Of a stretch of DNA of 5,314 nucleotides, positions 4,900-5,314 are shown one piece after another. Source of the stretch: an uncultured Lachnospiraceae bacterium (GTDB lineage: Bacteria; Bacillota; Clostridia; Lachnospirales; Lachnospiraceae); assembly GCA_910579495.1 (NCBI GenBank), contig CAJTVD010000137.1:1-5314 (forward strand). Reading direction: 5' to 3'. The translations under genes were made by a program, and so were the position numbers. The notes beneath the pieces are model-generated. The model did no database searches. It was given only the letters and a program-made list of their open reading frames with translations, and was not told the DNA's origin. Every line of letters starts with the position of its first letter. Positions within the stretch are counted from its first letter, which is position 1.

Positions 4900-5314
4900 A
4901 TGGAAATGATTTTGAAAACAGCAAACCTCTGCAAATCTTTCAGCGGACAAACGGTTATAAACAACATATCGCTGAACATTGAAAGAAATTCCGCCTATGG
5001 ACTATTGGGGCCAAATGGAGCCGGAAAATCCACAACGCTTAAAATGATAACAGGCATTTTGAAGCCGACTTCTGGAAGCATTGAATTTGACGGTCACACA
5101 TGGAAGCGCAGCGACTTAAACCATATCGGGGCATTGATTGAAATGCCACCGCTTTATGAAAATTTGACCGCTTATGGAAATCTGAAAGTAAGGACTACTA
5201 TTTTAGGGCTGGCAGATAAGCGGATTGACGAAGTGCTGCAAATCGTCCGGCTGACGGAAACAGGCAAGAAAAGAGCCGGACAGTTTTCTCTTGGAATGAA
5301 ACAGCGTCTTGGAA
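4900..5314 (+). CDS. ABC transporter ATP-binding protein, LanF/BcrA (lantibiotic/bacitracin protection) type, 3' end outside window
   Basis: ATG 4900 has AAAGGA (4884-4889) 10 nt upstream; 138 codons are visible before the window edge. Walker A is GPNGAGKST (residues 37-45). The region expected to hold the Q-loop reads GALIEMPPLYENLTA, with glutamate (E81) in place of glutamine. This 'E-loop' is known for the LanF subunits of LanFEG immunity transporters and close relatives. The ABC signature is at FSLGMKQRLG (129-138). Walker B, the H-loop and any C-terminal part lie outside. Proteins of this group are cytoplasmic ATPases that pair with separate membrane permeases to expel cell-envelope-active peptides. 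The permease genes would be expected downstream, beyond the window. Bacitracin or lantibiotic specificity cannot be decided from this part. Confidence 0.85.
   Translation, partial: MEMILKTANLCKSFSGQTVINNISLNIERNSAYGLLGPNGAGKSTTLKMITGILKPTSGSIEFDGHTWKRSDLNHIGALIEMPPLYENLTAYGNLKVRTTILGLADKRIDEVLQIVRLTETGKKRAGQFSLGMKQRLG

Overview
The window looks like a decayed stretch of an integrative-conjugative-element or plasmid backbone from a gut Firmicute, most likely Clostridia of the Lachnospiraceae type. This rests on protein families recognised by eye (a PD-(D/E)XK-transposase-like tail, an ArdC-like protein, a short XRE regulator of the kind carried on Tn1549-like elements, and a LanF/BcrA-type ABC ATPase), moderate-to-low GC, and AGGAGG-type ribosome binding sites. 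No species can be named from the sequence.

Layout: (1) 2-580 (+) is the C-terminal part of a PD-(D/E)XK-transposase-like protein, entering from the left edge and followed by a good intrinsic terminator. (2) 719-1009 (+) is the 5' part of an ArdC-like antirestriction gene that already carries an out-of-frame internal deletion near 904. (3) 1010-4447 is an insertion of about 3.4 kb that splits the ArdC-like gene. It holds three tandem, overlapping tyrosine recombinase genes on the minus strand, in the order 4283 to 1097 (ritA, ritB, ritC). This is the architecture of a Recombinase-In-Trio (RIT) element. All three keep their catalytic residues, but ritC has a one-base frameshift near 2025-2028. 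(4) 4449-4496 (+) is the continuation of the split ArdC-like gene. It is cut off almost at once and joined to the 3' end of a convergent XRE-family regulator (4473-4730, minus). (5) 4900-5314 (+) starts a lantibiotic/bacitracin-protection-type ABC ATPase that runs off the right edge.

The most informative part is the RIT element's ends. Each end carries two direct copies of the 9-mer TTAACATTA with a 17-bp period, and the two ends are inverted relative to each other. Further in, both ends have a 12-bp inverted match, ACTTTACATTAT, about 70 bp from the outer box. Only the ritA end has an extra perfect 15+2+15 palindrome (4416-4447) right at the junction with the host gene. The gene junctions ritA/ritB and ritB/ritC reuse almost the same 17-nt overlap cassette, which holds the downstream Shine-Dalgarno sequence and start codon inside the end of the upstream gene. 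This points to translationally coupled production of the three recombinases.

The RIT class is known, so I do not claim a new system. The end architecture, the one-sided palindrome, the repeated overlap cassette and the layered decay of the host locus are the points worth checking.
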